Part shown: positions 22,325 to 34,192 of the stretch, in pieces
Position numbering within the stretch: position 1 is the first letter of the stretch
How the letters are laid out: each line of letters starts with the position of its first letter
Assembly (NCBI GenBank): GCA_963854735.1
Contig: OY978101.1
Span: 310,001 to 374,000, forward strand
Reading direction: 5' to 3'
From: Marvania coccoides
Taxonomy: Eukaryota > Chlorophyta > Trebouxiophyceae > Chlorellales > Chlorellaceae
DNA length: 64,000 bases
Notes under the pieces: generated by a model
Told to the model about the DNA's origin: nothing
Database searches by the model: none
Seen by the model: only the letters and a program-made list of their open reading frames with translations
Made by a program: the position numbers and the translations under genes

Positions 22325-23302
22325 TGCTGTCTGACCCCGCCTGCCGTCTCCTAAGCGGACATATGCAACACGGCAATACGGAAAACAGAAATTAAAGTTG
22401 ATAATTCTAGCTGTGACAGCGACAAGCCACCCGGTTTGGCGGCCCACTCATCGAAATCCCCGGATCATTCACATTGAAACCGAGCTATAAATTCAAACTC
22501 AGGCTGCTCGGAACCAGGATTGCTAAACCGCATATATTTTGGCAGCGGCTACTGACGTGCCAGAGCCCGCATTCCTGTGTTTCGTTCTCAAAACTGCATC
22601 TCTCACCATCCCTTTGATATGTCGGCCAGATCAGACGCACATTGTCTTCAGCGCGCCTCATATAATGATCAACATGTAATAACTCACATGTAAAATCATG
22701 TGCAGCGCTTGATGACCGCGCCAGCGATCCTCATCATCCGCTCACCAAGATGTCTTCTTTCGAATTGGTTTGCTTGGACAGCCACCCTGAAAAAATCTCT
22801 TCAAATGTAAATATTGCTACTGCATTGTTAAGCGAAATGAACTGCGGGAATTGGTGATGGTAACATGGACTCAGTTGCTCTCCATGCCAGCCCTTTTGGG
22901 GCTTATTTTGCCAAGAAAAACAGGATGAATGTGTGCATGGAGATGTATTGACATTGAAAGTATTAAGAAAATGAGGTAGATGAGCTTGAGGTTTTTAAGG
23001 AGCTGGCGCCAGGCAGCGCAACTTGTTAAACTCTAAAGCGAGTCCAATATACCGTCATCTCACGCAACACCATGACTTTGTTCGTTGCACTGGTGCATTC
23101 AGCCATACACGCCCATGCTGCATGGCCGAACTTCAGTGAAAGATTCAGTGAAAGAAAGCCGAGCGAGGGAGGGAGACATTTTGGCCAGCATACACGTTAG
23201 TATCTAAGTTTTTAAAACAAGTTAATCGGATTATGCGTGGAAATTTCCCCCTAGCCTGCCAATCACATCTCAACACCACTCGGATTGTGTTATAATAAAA
23301 AT
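22325..23302. promoter_or_regulatory. Divergent intergenic region, SERBP1-like / AP-2 sigma
   Basis: 978 bp between two start codons facing away from each other. It must carry both promoters. A tandem duplication of TTCAGTGAAAGA is visible at about 23131-23154. No gene model or RNA is supported. Confidence 0.5.
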
Positions 23303-23943
23303 ATGATCCGCTTCTTTTTGCTGCAAAACCGCGCTGGGAAAACACGACTGGCCAAATACTACAGCCCGTTTTCTGACGACGACAAGGAGCGGATGGAGGA
23401 TGAGATCCACAGGCTTGTGGCCACACGGGATGCCAAATTTACGAGCTTTATAGAGGCAAGCACAGCGTTTTTTTGCTTTAAGACAACGCTTTTGCATTCA
23501 TAAATGTAAAAAATCACGTCTCACACGCACTCCTCTCCTTCCCTCCCTTCAGTACAAAACTTACAAACTGGTCTACCGACGTTACGCCGGCCTCTACTTC
23601 ATTTTCTGCGTGGACGTCAACGACAACGAGCTGCTCTACCTCGAAACCACCCACCTGTTCGTCGAGGTGAGCATGTTTGAAACTTCTCTCCCCTTTAATT
23701 AAGCTGTTACAAACAAAAAGGTGGCTAAAATTTTGCTCCGCCGCTTGCCCAATGTAATCCATGTATTACTTGATGCAGATTTTGGATCACTACTTCAGCA
23801 ATGTGTGCGAGCTGGACCTGGTGTTTGGCTTCCACAAGGTGTACTGTATTCTGGACGAGTTCATCATCGGCGGCGAGGTGCAGGAAACCAGCAAGAAAGT
23901 CATCCTGGAGCGGCTAAAAGAAATCAACGCCCTGGAGACCTGA
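23303..23943 (+). CDS. AP2S1: AP-2 clathrin adaptor complex, sigma subunit
   Basis: Exons 23303-23455, 23553-23666 and 23779-23943 join in frame to 143 aa, the length of AP-2 sigma (142-143). It begins [20 protein letters not shown] and contains [20 protein letters not shown] and [15 protein letters not shown], hallmarks of sigma2 rather than sigma1 or sigma3. Sigma2 is the small core subunit of AP-2; with alpha it binds [DE]xxxL[LI] dileucine signals on cargo during clathrin-mediated endocytosis at the plasma membrane. Intron 1 uses a GC donor (GAG|GCAAGC), confirmed because the protein alignment is seamless there (FTSFIE|YKTYK). A dynamin-stalk protein encoded at 52.7-55.1 kb belongs to the same broad process but is not clustered with it. 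Confidence 0.97.
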
Positions 23944-24158
23944 AAAGTTACAATATGGCCTTCTCGCTTTGACTAAATTTACAGATAGACGAATTTATTC
24001 ATTGAATTATCTCATATGCCCGTTGAATAAACGTATACGGCAGTACTCCTCTTATCCTTCTTTTCTCTCAACACATACAAAAATGTACAAATGTATTGCC
24101 AACAGAAAAAAAAAGTCGTCACCAATGCAATTGGATGTTTTAGCTGCCTAGAGAGCAC

Positions 24159-25743
24159 TCATGCAAATGGCTGCCTGTCGCCAGCGGCCAGGGCTGTCAG
24201 CCCCTCCCTGAATGAAGGGTAGCGCAACTCAACCCCCAACTCGGTCTTTATCAAATCATTTCTCACACGCTTCTCCCCTCGTCGCCTTGCCTCCTCCCCT
24301 CCCCCCGAAACCTCTCTCCTCCTCATCGCGGCCCCGTTCAGCGCCTTCGCCTGCCCTTCCTCCACCTCGTCGCTTCCGCTGCTGTCATAGCTCGCCGCAG
24401 ATTGCAGCGGACTCGCCTTCACGCTCGCAGAATATTCAACGGGCTGCGACCTTTCCTCCTGCCGCTGCTGCTGGCCCCACCGGCTGGGAACCTCGTGCAA
24501 CTGCTTTGCCACCGCGCGGGCCATCAGGTCCGACGCGTACGCCATAACCTCCCCTCTCCCTGCCGGCTCATCATCCACAACGTTATAAATAGCGCCCACC
24601 CGGGGCTTCATCATGCTGGCCTCCAGGACCCTGCAGATGTCAGTCACGTGGCAGCGCGCAGTGAAGCGCTGACGCGCGCGGCGCTCTTGGGAGTCGGAGG
24701 GAGGGCCCTCACGGGAAATGGCGTCCAGGGCGGAGCGTCGGGGGCCGTAGATGCCGCCGCACCGAAATACGTGCACAGGAACGCCGTACCTGGGTAAAAT
24801 AGGTAGGGAGAATTAAAATGAGGACGACTTTTAAAGATTATGCGGTGAAAAAATGGAGCAGAATGGTGTATATTGGGTTAAAACTGGATGACAAAATTTC
24901 AGCCAAAAAAGAATAAGTCTCGCCACTTACTCGTAGCAGAGGGCCACCCAGCTGCCTTCAGCTAGGATTCGGGACAGTCCCTTCCCGTGCGCTGCCAGCA
25001 GCTCCGACTCTTCGTCCACCCACTCGCTGCCATGGTCTCCATACACGCTGGTGCTTGACAGGTAACCCACCCATTTCAGGCGCTGGCGGAGCTCCACCAG
25101 GTCCCCGGAGTGCGCCATCAACACGGGGTCGGTGTCGCCGTCGGGGGGAACCGTGCTGAGCACGTGCGTGGCGCGGTGAAAGGCCGCCAACGCCGGTCGA
25201 CTGCATTATTATTGGGGAGTGAATGGAATAAAAGCTTGAGCTGGCATCAAGTTGAGATAAAATTGGTGGAGTTGGGACCTGGGTGAGCTGTCAATACCAT
25301 TCTCCCCAATAAAATCTTTATATATTGTATTTCGCTACTTGCCTCAGCTGCTCGTAGCCATCTGTTTCAAAAGTGAAGGCGGTGACGCCGTGGTTCCGCA
25401 ACCGCTCCGCTTTATCTTCGTCACGGCACGTACCCGAGACGTTCCAGCCGCGTTTCTGAAAGTGGTTGGCGGCAGCGAGGCCAGAGTACCCCAGGCCTGC
25501 CAGTACAAAGGGAGACGTGAACCGTTCGTGAAGAATAGAGGGGGGAAACCTGTGAAATGACAAAGGATGGGCAAATACGGAGCTAATCATGAGTCGCGAC
25601 AACATACCGAAGATGAAAAGATTGCGTTCTGCAGCGTGGGCGGCTCTCACGGCCACTACATGTCTGGAATCTGATCGCAAATTTCGAGGTTGTCGGTGCC
25701 CAAGCGGCGCCGTGGGGGCCGGACGCCGCGCCACCCCCAACAT
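24159..25743 (-). CDS. Atypical SDR / NAD(P)-binding Rossmann protein (YeeZ-like)
   Basis: Exons 25743-25608, 25496-25343, 25200-24931 and 24789-24159 join in frame to 396 aa. The first 40 residues are Arg/Ala-rich (MLGVARRPAPTAPLGHRQPR) and look like an organelle transit peptide. The Rossmann motif follows (LFIFGLGYSGLAAANHF), then the SDR active-site region (YLSSTSVYGDHGSEWVDE) and the substrate-side motif (RCGGIYGPRRSALD). A C-terminal insert of about 60 residues is Ser/Glu/Arg-rich. Similar proteins occur in plants, cyanobacteria and bacteria (YeeZ); their substrates are generally unknown. Intron 2 appears to use a GC donor (CTGAG|GCAAGT), as GT alternatives break the frame. It faces the rhodanese-like gene with only 234 bp between start codons. 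Confidence 0.85.
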
Positions 25744-25977
25744 GTGACTTGGTTTTGGCCGTTTCGGAGGCTGTCGAACCGAGAATGGGTCACAAGAAAA
25801 AAGTCAAGCTGCTGAGCAGAAGAAAAAGATAAAAATGATTTTTTCGAGCTTAAGCCCACAAAATTAATTTCGCCACACAATTCACCCATCTTTTCACAAC
25901 CCACGCCGTGCGCAGCGCAGCAGAGGCACATTCTCAATTCCACCCACCCATTCAGATTTTATTTATCAACCTCCAAA
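25744..25977. promoter_or_regulatory. 234-bp divergent promoter, YeeZ-like / rhodanese-like
   Basis: Shared upstream region of two genes whose products both look plastid-directed. The plus-side leader before 25978 is pyrimidine-rich. No element identified. Confidence 0.45.
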
Positions 25978-27318
25978 ATGCCTGCCGTACTCAAAACTGT
26001 GGCCCAGGCCACGCGCACCCAGGCTTCTACCGTGAAACCCTCTTCCAGGCCCGCTGCGATCCCCAGGCAGGTTGGCCAGGCAGCCGCGATCTTGTTCGCC
26101 AATGCAGCTGCTGCCAAGGTGGCTCTGGCGGAGGCCACCGCACTGTACGTTCCTGATGTCAACAGAGCGTCCCTCACCGCCATGCCATCCGTGCCCTCCC
26201 TCCCCTCCGTGGACATCTCTCTGCCTTCGATTGACGCCTCCGCCGCCTCCGACTTTGCCGCCATCTTCGCTGACAACCCCGTGATTATCGGCGCCGGCGT
26301 GGGACTGATCGCCATCCCCGTGGCCCTCTCCGTGCTGCTCAACCGCGCCGGCGGCTCCTCCGTCAAGGCCACCAACGTTGAAAAGACGCTGCAGGCGCTG
26401 GCTGAAGACGCCCGCGTGGTGCTGCTGGACGTCCGCAACAAGGCCGAAATCAAGGCGCAGGGCTCCCCTGACCTGCGCAGCGTCAAGCGCTCCGCCGTGC
26501 TCGTCCCCTTCACCTCCCTGGCGAAGGGCGAGCTCACCGTCAATGACGAGTTCGCCGCCAAGGTTGCAACCTCCAACAAAATCACCGAGGAGAGCCTCGT
26601 GATCGTGCTGGACGCCGACGGTTCCCTGGGCAAGGCCGCTGCCTCCGAGATCGAGGGCGTGGAGAAGGTGTACTACGTGGAGGGCGGTGCTGAGGAGTGG
26701 GCAGAGAGCGGGCCATGGAAGGCCCCCGGCATGAGCCTGTCGCTGCCCTCCCTGTCGCTCCCCAACCTTAAGAACGTCGGCGCCAGCGTGAACGAGCTCG
26801 CGGAGGACTTCAAGCAGGCCCCCACCCTCACCAAGGCCGGCCTGGCGGCGGGCGCCATCGCGGGCGCAGGATTCCTCCTCTTCAACGAAATCGAGGTGGT
26901 GCTGGAGCTGGCGGGCCTGTTTGCGGCGGGTAACTTCCTGCTGAAGCTGGTGTTCGCGGACGAGCGCGAGAAGACCTTCACTGAGATCCGCACTATAGTT
27001 GATGAAAAGGTTGCTATTAAGGAGGTGGGGGCTGACCTTAACAAGATCGCAAAGGCGGTGCTGGAGGATACCACGGCCGAGGCTGCTGCCGCGCCTGCTG
27101 CGCCTGCTGCCGAGCCCGTGGTGGCTGCCGCTGCCGCCTCCAACGGCGCTGCTGCCGAGACCACCGCTGAGAGCACCAAGGAGGCCCGCGAGTGGTGAGT
27201 TGATTTCTTTCTATTTACTTATATAACCTGCTGTTTGTACGCAAGTTTCTTTTGAAGCTAACCAGCTGGATTTACTTGCTTTCTATATAGGATCGAGAAC
27301 TGGAAGGCCAAGGCCTAA
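25978..27318 (+). CDS. Rhodanese-like thylakoid membrane protein (CAS/TROL-like, catalytically dead)
   Basis: Exons 25978-27194 and 27291-27318 join in frame to 414 aa; exon 2 only adds WIENWKAKA. The N-terminus is rich in Ala, Ser, Thr and basic residues, like a plastid transit peptide. A hydrophobic helix follows at about 100-120 (VIIGAGVGLIAIPVALSVLL). A rhodanese-like domain spans 128-243 (VVLLDVRNKAEIKAQGSPDL to VEGGAEEW). A second hydrophobic region lies at 288-327 (GLAAGAIAGAGFLLF). An Ala-rich stretch precedes the conserved-looking end REWIENWKAK. The rhodanese active-site loop reads VLDADGSLGK, with Asp where the catalytic Cys should be, so sulfur transfer is unlikely. Plant relatives include TROL, which tethers ferredoxin-NADP reductase, CAS and STR4A; which of these it matches cannot be settled here. 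Very GC-biased codons suggest high expression. Confidence 0.85.
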
Positions 27319-27794
27319 ACTTTTTAGTCGTCAAGTAATAATTAAAGGAATTTAATTTATAAGGGGGGGCTTGCAGAGTAGTGACATGCCCCCCCTTGAA
27401 CGCATCTTTCCTTTTTGAATCTTTAATTTTCTTCCCCATCGCCATTTTCTCCTGAGAGCTGGCTGGATTTTATGTAGCGTATGATTCCTTTCCTCCTTGA
27501 CTGATTTTAACGCGCATGCATCATCATCACGTATTCCCTCTCTTTCATTGATTGGTTTCATTCTTCCAACAGGAAGGAAAGGACGCGGCAGCCCAGCAAA
27601 ATTTTCACCTACTTTTCCCCCTTCACGCTGCTGCGCTGCCACGGTCCTTTTCTTCACTTTTTTCATATTCCCGCAGTACTTGAGTTCTGGAGATTATCAT
27701 TTGTTCAACAACACCTTGCCTGCTTTTCCTTCTTTCTTTTGTTTGCCTCACCTTATCCTTTCTTTTCTCGAATTAAATGTTTGTCAAGAGCAGA
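27319..27794. other. Convergent 3' intergenic region
   Basis: 476 bp between the stop codons of the rhodanese-like gene (+) and TSR3 (-). Mostly pyrimidine-rich on the plus strand. No gene seen. Confidence 0.55.
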
Positions 27795-29038
27795 TCAACC
27801 CCCTCCACCCAAACCCAAGGACAGATTTTTCAGCTCCGAATGTACTGCCGCTGCTGCCGTCCCCTCGTCCTCGCTTTCTTGCTCTTCCTCATCGACACTG
27901 TGCTCATACCCGTCAGAATCGCTGGGCGGGAGGTCTCCGGCGCGCAAGTACCCGCCCCCCGCCTCCCGTTCCTCCTCTTCCTCAATCCTTCGAGCTTCCC
28001 CTTCAGAGACCATGCTGTGTAGGTAGTCCTGCTGCGCATTGATCACCTCGGCAGCGGTGGCGCACTCTGAATACCGTTCCAGCAATCCCTCGTTTAACGA
28101 CATAAAGCTGTGCCCCCTGCGCAGTATAAAAAAACCCCATTTTTAAGTGATCAGAAAACGGTGCTGGAAATTTGTAGCACAGCCGTAATAACAGATGAAG
28201 AGGCTTAAACAAGCTCCAAGAGTAGTGGTGACGCAAAAACCTGCCATTTGAAGCGGGCCATGACTGCCGCGGCGTCAGTTTTAAAACCGCAGATGTACAG
28301 GGCCGCTGCCAGGGCCTCAGCGCAGGACAACTTGCATGGGCGGCCATAGTTCACCGGGTTGGCTGCCAGCAGCCACGGCAGCAGCCTGGGGGCCTGTCCC
28401 TTAATCCTCCCTACATATTAAAGGATTTCGAATTTATAGTTAGCAATTGGCATCAGTTTAAGTAGGTTTTCTTTCTTTCTTTCTTTCTTTCTTTCTTTTT
28501 CTGCTTTATCTCTTACCGAAAGGAACGTCGTCCAGGCGATTCCACGAACAGTCCACCACAGCCACGCCCTTGGCAGCCACCAGGTCCTTGTCCTCTCGCG
28601 AGACGCAGTTGCGCCCAACCGGGGACAAAATAACCCCAGGAAAGTTCTGCAAATGGCAAAGGCGGTGGAAGAAAAAAAGTTAGATGCCGACAAACAACAA
28701 AAATTAAGTAGATGCGTCTCGGATATGCAGTAGAGAGTGGTCAAGTGACGTACCGTTCCCAGGCGCAGCTCCTCCACCATTCCTTGCCTCGATAGCCGAG
28801 TCCCAGTGCAGCGTTTTCGATCACATTGGCCAAGGTCCCACATCGCCAGCCTGATGGAGCAGGTGGGCGCTTCCGCCTCTCCGCCGCTCTGAGAGCTGTC
28901 GGAATCGTTGTCGCTGGTGTCTGCAGGTGGGCCAGGGCTGAAAAAGGGCTCCTCCGGCACACCAGCGGACCACCTTGATTGATTTCGACCGGTTCCGGCA
29001 TGCTTGGCCCCCCGGGGCTTCCCGCCTGTCCTCGGCAT
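27795..29038 (-). CDS. TSR3: 18S rRNA aminocarboxypropyltransferase TSR3
   Basis: Exons 29038-28754, 28646-28517, 28410-28245 and 28116-27795 join in frame to 300 aa. TSR3 transfers the aminocarboxypropyl group from SAM to the hypermodified m1acp3-psi base of 18S rRNA, a late cytoplasmic step in 40S maturation. Visible family motifs are [20 protein letters not shown] (RLI-like N-terminal part), [53 protein letters not shown] and ARFKWGHSF. The C-terminal tail is acidic. Intron 3 must use a GC donor (TG|GCAGGT): only this choice gives the invariant FKWGHSF; the neighbouring GT donor breaks the frame. Intron 2 holds a CTTT microsatellite. The start codon is 143 bp from that of sphingosine-phosphate lyase. 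Confidence 0.95.
28467..28500. repeat. (CTTT)n microsatellite in TSR3 intron 2
   Basis: About eight CTTT units on the plus strand, so GAAA in the transcript, within the intron 28411-28516. Confidence 0.95.
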
Positions 29039-29181
29039 CACTAGTAAATATAATTCGATTTTTAGAAAATGTTTATAAAGAGTGGAGCGCCGAGACGCCT
29101 AAAGCTGCTCGGTCCAGAGAAGTTTGGTTATTATTAATTCGATTTTTCGAAGTTTAAGTGCGATAGTGAGACTGTCCACAG
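29039..29181. promoter_or_regulatory. 143-bp bidirectional promoter, TSR3 / sphingosine-phosphate lyase
   Basis: This is the shortest start-to-start interval in the window; both 5' UTRs and both core promoters must fit in it. It includes two similar AATTCGATTTTT phrases, near 29055 and 29136. Confidence 0.55.
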
Positions 29182-31409
29182 ATGAAGTGGGCTAAACCTT
29201 CGCCCGATCCGCCTCCCACCGCGGTGCAGCGGTTTCTCGGCAAAGATCACATTTTACACAGCGCTGTTCAAGGTGCTTCCGTGGCGTTTTCCTCGGCCTG
29301 CACCGCTGTCAACACCCGCCTCCAAGGGTACGAAGCGTGGCAGGTGCTACTCATCGGCGCCATCTCTTTTTTCGTGCTGTCGAAGCTGCTCCGCGCTTTG
29401 CGCACTGCTCGCCGCACCCTGACCGATAAAGGCTGGAAGCAGGTGGTTTTTGGCTTCTTCCTCGACCTCCCCGGCATGCGCTCCGTGGTGGCCAAAGAGC
29501 AGGCCTCCGCCGTCGCCAAGCTGCGCGTGAGTCTCCGCAAAGAGCATCAAGCTGGCGACGCCATTCTCACCCTTCCCAAAGAAGGCATTTCAGCCTCCCA
29601 GGTGAAGGTTCGCCTCAAGCACAAGGCGCGCGACGACTTGAGCTTCTCGGAGGGCAAGAGCAAGGTGTCGGGCGCTGTCTACTTGACTGGTAAGTCGATC
29701 GTCTCTTGTTGTCATAGTTTGGTCTTGCTGAATGCCCCCTTCATGTTGACCCAATTTTTGGAGCTTTTACGTCCTCCATCAATCCGCAATACCTCTGCTT
29801 CCTTTCTGTCCAAGCTCTCACACCCCAACAATCGCAAATCTCAATGTTCCCACTTCCAACTCCTCTTCTGCCTGCGCGTACAGGCGCGGCCCACCAGACG
29901 CTGCTGAACGAGGTGTACAAGCAGTTTTCCATCACCAACCCCATGCACTCTGACGTGTTCCCGAGCGTGAAGAAGATGGAGGCGGAGGTGGTGGCGATGA
30001 CGGCAGCCATGTTGGGCGGCGGAATTACCGGTGATCCGGAAGTGTGCGGCGCGATGACCTCGGGGGGCACCGAGTCTATTCTGACGGCTGTCAAAGCCAG
30101 CAGGGACTACATGGCGGCCACGAAAGGCATCACCGAACCAGAGATGGTGGTGGCGGTGAGCGCTCACGCCGCGTTTGTCAAGGCGGCGGAGTACTTTAAG
30201 ATCCGGCTGGTGCGGGTGGAGGTGGGGAAGGACTTTCGGCTGTCGGGGGCGGCGGTGCGGCGCGCGATTGGGCGAAACACGGTGCTGGTGGTGGCGTCAT
30301 CGCCGGGGTTCCCGCACGGAGTGATGGACCACGTGGAAGACATCGCCAGAGTGACCTCCGCAAAAGGAATCCCGCTGCACGTCGACTGCTGTGAGTCCTC
30401 TACCCAAAACCTTAGATTTTCTTCGGCACGTTTTCCCACCTATTTTTCCGGAAAAATACACCAAATTGAACGTTTCCCCCCCTCTTTCTTTGGCTTGCAG
30501 GCTTGGGCGGGTTTGTGCTGCCGTTTGCTCGCGAGCTGGGCTACCCTGTGCCTCCCTTTGACTTTTCGGTGCAGGGCGTGACCTCGGTCTCAGTGGACAC
30601 TCACAAGTTTGGCCAAGCGCACAAGGGAACCAGCGTGGTGCTGTATCGCAACGCCACCATCCGCCGCTATCAGTACACGAGCATCACCGACTGGACAGGG
30701 GGGCTGTGAGTTTTGCACCCCAAGAAACTGTCCTTCTCTAAACCTCAATATTCAAACACCAAAATTTACACTCTAACATTATGACTTTTACCGATGTTTT
30801 CTGTCGTTACAATATGGTTGACTATGTTTTCATAAGAAATAGCGCACGGCTCCCCTTTAAATGTCAACCTCCTCTTATTTTTACCTCTCCCGCAGATACA
30901 TTTCTCCCGGATTTGCCGGTAGTCGCTCTGGCGCGCTCATCTCCACCGCCTGGGCTGCCATGGTGCACCTGGGGCGGGAAGGCTACCTCGCGGCCGCCAA
31001 GACCACCATGCAGGCTGCCAAGCGCTTCATCGAGGGAATTTCTAAGATCCAAGGCATTGAGGTCTTGGGATGGCCTGAAATGTGCGTTGTGGCCTTTGGC
31101 GCCTCCGACCCCGCCGCGCTCAACATCTACAAGGTCAACGACCTGCTGTCGGCGCGCGGGTGGCACTTGAACGCGCTGCAGCGGCCGCCGGCGCTGCACG
31201 TTTGTTTCACCGCTGCCCACTCTGATGCGCTGGTGGACGAGCTGCTGCGGGACCTGGGAGAGTGTGTGGCGGGGGTGCTGGCGCATCCCAAGACGGAGGA
31301 TGAGGATGGGGCGATGGCACCGCTGTATGGCATGGCAGCAACAGTGCCCGACCGTCGCATCGTTGGCAACTTTTTGGTGGCCTTCCAAGACATCCTGCTC
31401 GAGCCCTGA
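29182..31409 (+). CDS. DPL1: Sphingosine-1-phosphate lyase
   Basis: Exons 29182-29689, 29884-30390, 30501-30705 and 30896-31409 join in frame to 577 aa (human enzyme 568). This PLP-dependent enzyme of the ER membrane splits phosphorylated sphingoid bases into a fatty aldehyde and phosphoethanolamine, the exit step of sphingolipid breakdown. A membrane helix lies near residues 54-72 ([16 protein letters not shown]). The catalytic domain shows [64 protein letters not shown] and [15 protein letters not shown]. The Lys of THK is the predicted PLP Schiff-base residue. The motif [17 protein letters not shown] is also intact. The upstream gene TSR3 shares its promoter. All introns GT-AG. Confidence 0.96.
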
Positions 31410-31690
31410 AGGCCCCTTTGTTTCCGTTTCTGCTTCTAAATTCCTGTGATTTTGGCGTTCTGAACCACACGAACGCGTTGAATTTTATTAGGAAAAATGA
31501 CTTTAAAGCCCAATTTTGTTCTCTCAAAAATAAATGTAATTCAAGCAATGTGAGTTCTAATTCTAATAGCGTGAAGTGCGTCAAAACTCTCGGCACTTCG
31601 CTTCAAAACAGCCGCGGCGCGTGTCTCAAGGACTCGAAAATAAAAACGTAATATATTGTAAATAAAAAAATCGCCGCCAACTCTCAACAC

Positions 31691-32614
31691 TCAACCGGAG
31701 AACCGATCGCTGACCTCGAAGGAGCGGACGACCGTCTTGGCCTTCTCCCCCATCTTTCCCCACCGCCGCTCGTTTGACCCCGTCACCAGCGTGTAGAATT
31801 TGCCGTTGGCGATGGTCACAGATGCCACTGCATGCCTCGTGTAGCCTCGGTTTTTGGCCAAAAACTCAAAATCGTAGTACTTGCGGCCCTCCTTCACCCG
31901 CTCCCCAGCCGCCAGCAGCTCCACCTCTTGCGTGGGGCTGGTCAGTACTTTATCAGCCAGCGTGAAGGCCACTTCATTCACGTCTCCATACTCGCTGACG
32001 TCCTTTTTGTCAGTGACCACCATGTCAACGCTCACGCTCTCCAGCGGCTCAATCACGTCCTTGAACACCACGTCCTGGCCCTCCACCTGCACCTCCTGCC
32101 AGCCGAAAGGGTAGGAGAAGGAGTAACCGTCCTGCTGGTCTTGGACGGAAACAAAGCCTCGGGGAGCCTTCGCGGCGAGCGCGGCGGGGGTGAGCGCAAA
32201 GGGGCCGGCAGCGGCAGCAGCGGCGGTGAACAGCGCGAACTGCAGGGTCTCCCGGCGGGAGGGAGCAGCAGCGGAGGTGCCTGAAAAAAACATATGTTAC
32301 AAAAATGATAGTACAGGTGGTCTGGATGTGGTGAGCGATGCGTGGGAATTGAAAAATCGATACACATGGGTGTGTGGACGCAGAAATGCACCGACGCACC
32401 TTGCTGGGCGACGCAGCGTGGAGCGATCCTCGATGCTCTGAAAGTTCGTGCAGCAGCGACGGGCACGGAGGCCTGCAGGCAGATCATGTATATCAGGGTG
32501 ATGATCGGGCGTTGGGTGATGGAAATTTTGAAAATGCGTGGGCCCTGCTGGACCACAAAATTACTGAAAATGTCTCACCTTTACGGAAGTCATGGAGAGC
32601 TGCGCCGATGCCAT
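31691..32614 (-). CDS. PsbP-domain thylakoid lumen protein (PPL/PPD type)
   Basis: Exons 32614-32579, 32472-32400 and 32280-31691 join in frame to 232 aa. It begins MASAQLSMTSVK, with a stroma-targeting region rich in Ser, Arg and Ala (VPVAAARTFRASRIAPR). It continues into a twin-arginine lumen signal: SRRETLQFALFTAAAAAAG, with a probable cut after the ALA of PAALAAKAPRG. The mature part is a PsbP domain (FVSVQDQQDGYSFSYPFGWQ, VFKDVIEPLESVSVDMVV, YYDFEFLAKNRGYTRHAVAS, KFYTLVTGSNERRWGKM). PsbP-like proteins help assemble or stabilise photosystem II or other thylakoid complexes. It lacks the exact N-terminal features of the oxygen-evolving PsbP itself, so PPL1/PPD-type is preferred. Confidence 0.92.
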
Positions 32615-32899
32615 CGCTACGTATAGTTCGATTTTGACAAATAAAAAAAAATAGGAATCGCGCATATGCAGCAGCTTGTTCTTGTGGAGAACGATTTGGT
32701 CGCAAACGGGGTGGAGCTGTCCCACCTTTGCTGCAACCGCTCACAAATTAATATTTATTATTAAAACGTGGGTGCAAACTCCACAAAATTTTCTTCTTGA
32801 GCGCCCATTGCAGCAGCGGTTCCCTTGAGTCGGCCGTTTTCAGTTGATACATCTCCAGTCACAACAGCAGATCGTCGGTAAAAATAAAAAGGAGGCCCA

Positions 32900-34192
32900 A
32901 TGTCTGGCGCCAATCTTGCGGTTCAAAAGGAGTGCAGCGTGCCTGGCAAGGTGCGATACCAGGTGTGGCGCACCGACTTCGAGGTAGATGCCAAGTATGA
33001 GCCCATCAAGGCCGTGGGCAAGGGCGCCTACGGCGTCGTCTGCTCGGCTCTCGACAAGGAGACTAACGAGAAGGTGGCCATCAAGAAGATCACCAACGCC
33101 TTTGAGAACCTGGTCGACGCCCGCCGCACGCTGCGGGAGGTCAAGCTGCTGCGCTACCTCAGGTAGGAGTTTGTGAACGTTTTTTTAAAGGGGGGGATAG
33201 GGTATTTTCATGCATCCAACTGATGGCATTCATTCATTTACCCAGGCACGAGAACATTGTGGGTGTTGTCGACATTCTGCGCACCCCCGTCACCAAGGGC
33301 GACAACGACGTCTACATCGTCTACGAGCTCATGGACACAGACTTCCACCAGATCATTCGCTCCTCGCAGTCCCTCTCCGACGCCCACTTCCAGTACTTCA
33401 CCTACCAGGTCAGCTTTTTAAACTAATGCTCAACTTCTCCGTGCTTAAATATTTTAGCTAATACATTGAGAGAACTACCCATTCGTTTTGCAGATATTGA
33501 GGGGACTGAAGTACGTCCACTCGGCGGGTGTGTTGCACCGCGACCTCAAGCCCTCCAACCTGCTGGTGAACGCCTCCTGCGACCTCAAAATCGGCGACTT
33601 TGGGCTGGCTCGAACCTCCACTGAGTCCAACAACTTCATGACTGAGTACGTGGTCACTCGGTGGTACCGTGCGCCAGAGCTGCTCCTGTCGTGCGACTCG
33701 TACGACGGCGCCATCGACGTGTGGAGCGTGGGCTGCATCCTCGGAGAAATGCTGTCTCGCAAGCCGCTGCTCCCGGGGAAAGACTACATCGACCAGCTCA
33801 AGCTCATTATCCGCACGCTGGGCACACCCTCCGATGAAGAGCTGGGCTTCATCACCGCGCCCAAGGCTAAATCGTACATCAAGGCGCTGCCGCAGTGCCA
33901 GCGCCCTGATTTTAGGAAAATGTTCCCAGGGGCCAACCCGCAGGCTGTGGACCTGCTGCAGGGCATGCTGCAGTTTGATCCACGCCGGCGCATCTCCGTG
34001 GACGACGCCCTGGCGCACCCCTGGCTGAAGGACTTGCACAACGCAGAGACCGAACTGGGCGCCCCCGCGCCATTCAAATTCGATTTTGAGGACCAGAAGC
34101 TGGACGAGGCGGAGCTGCGGCGCCAGGTGTGGGAGGAGATGCAACACTATGAAAAGGTTGGCAGCAGCAAAGCCCCTCGCGCTGCCCCTTGA
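32900..34192 (+). CDS. Mitogen-activated protein kinase (TEY class)
   Basis: Exons 32900-33162, 33246-33408 and 33494-34192 join in frame to 374 aa. A complete Ser/Thr kinase is seen: glycine loop GKGAYGVV at 40-47, catalytic Lys in VAIKKI near 62, HRDLKPSN at 157-164, DFG at 177-179, activation-loop TEY at 192-194, APE and the CMGC insert ([12 protein letters not shown]). The TEY dipeptide substrate site means dual phosphorylation by a MAPK kinase. Plant groups A-C carry TEY; the short C-terminal tail argues against the long TDY group D. Exon-intron phases agree fully. It lies divergently from the PsbP-domain gene, 285 bp apart. Confidence 0.97.

Noticed and set aside
28239..28245. Canonical GT donor at 28240 for TSR3 intron 3
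   Set aside because: It would leave phase 0 and break the frame of the next exon; the GC donor at 28244 restores the invariant FKWGHSF.
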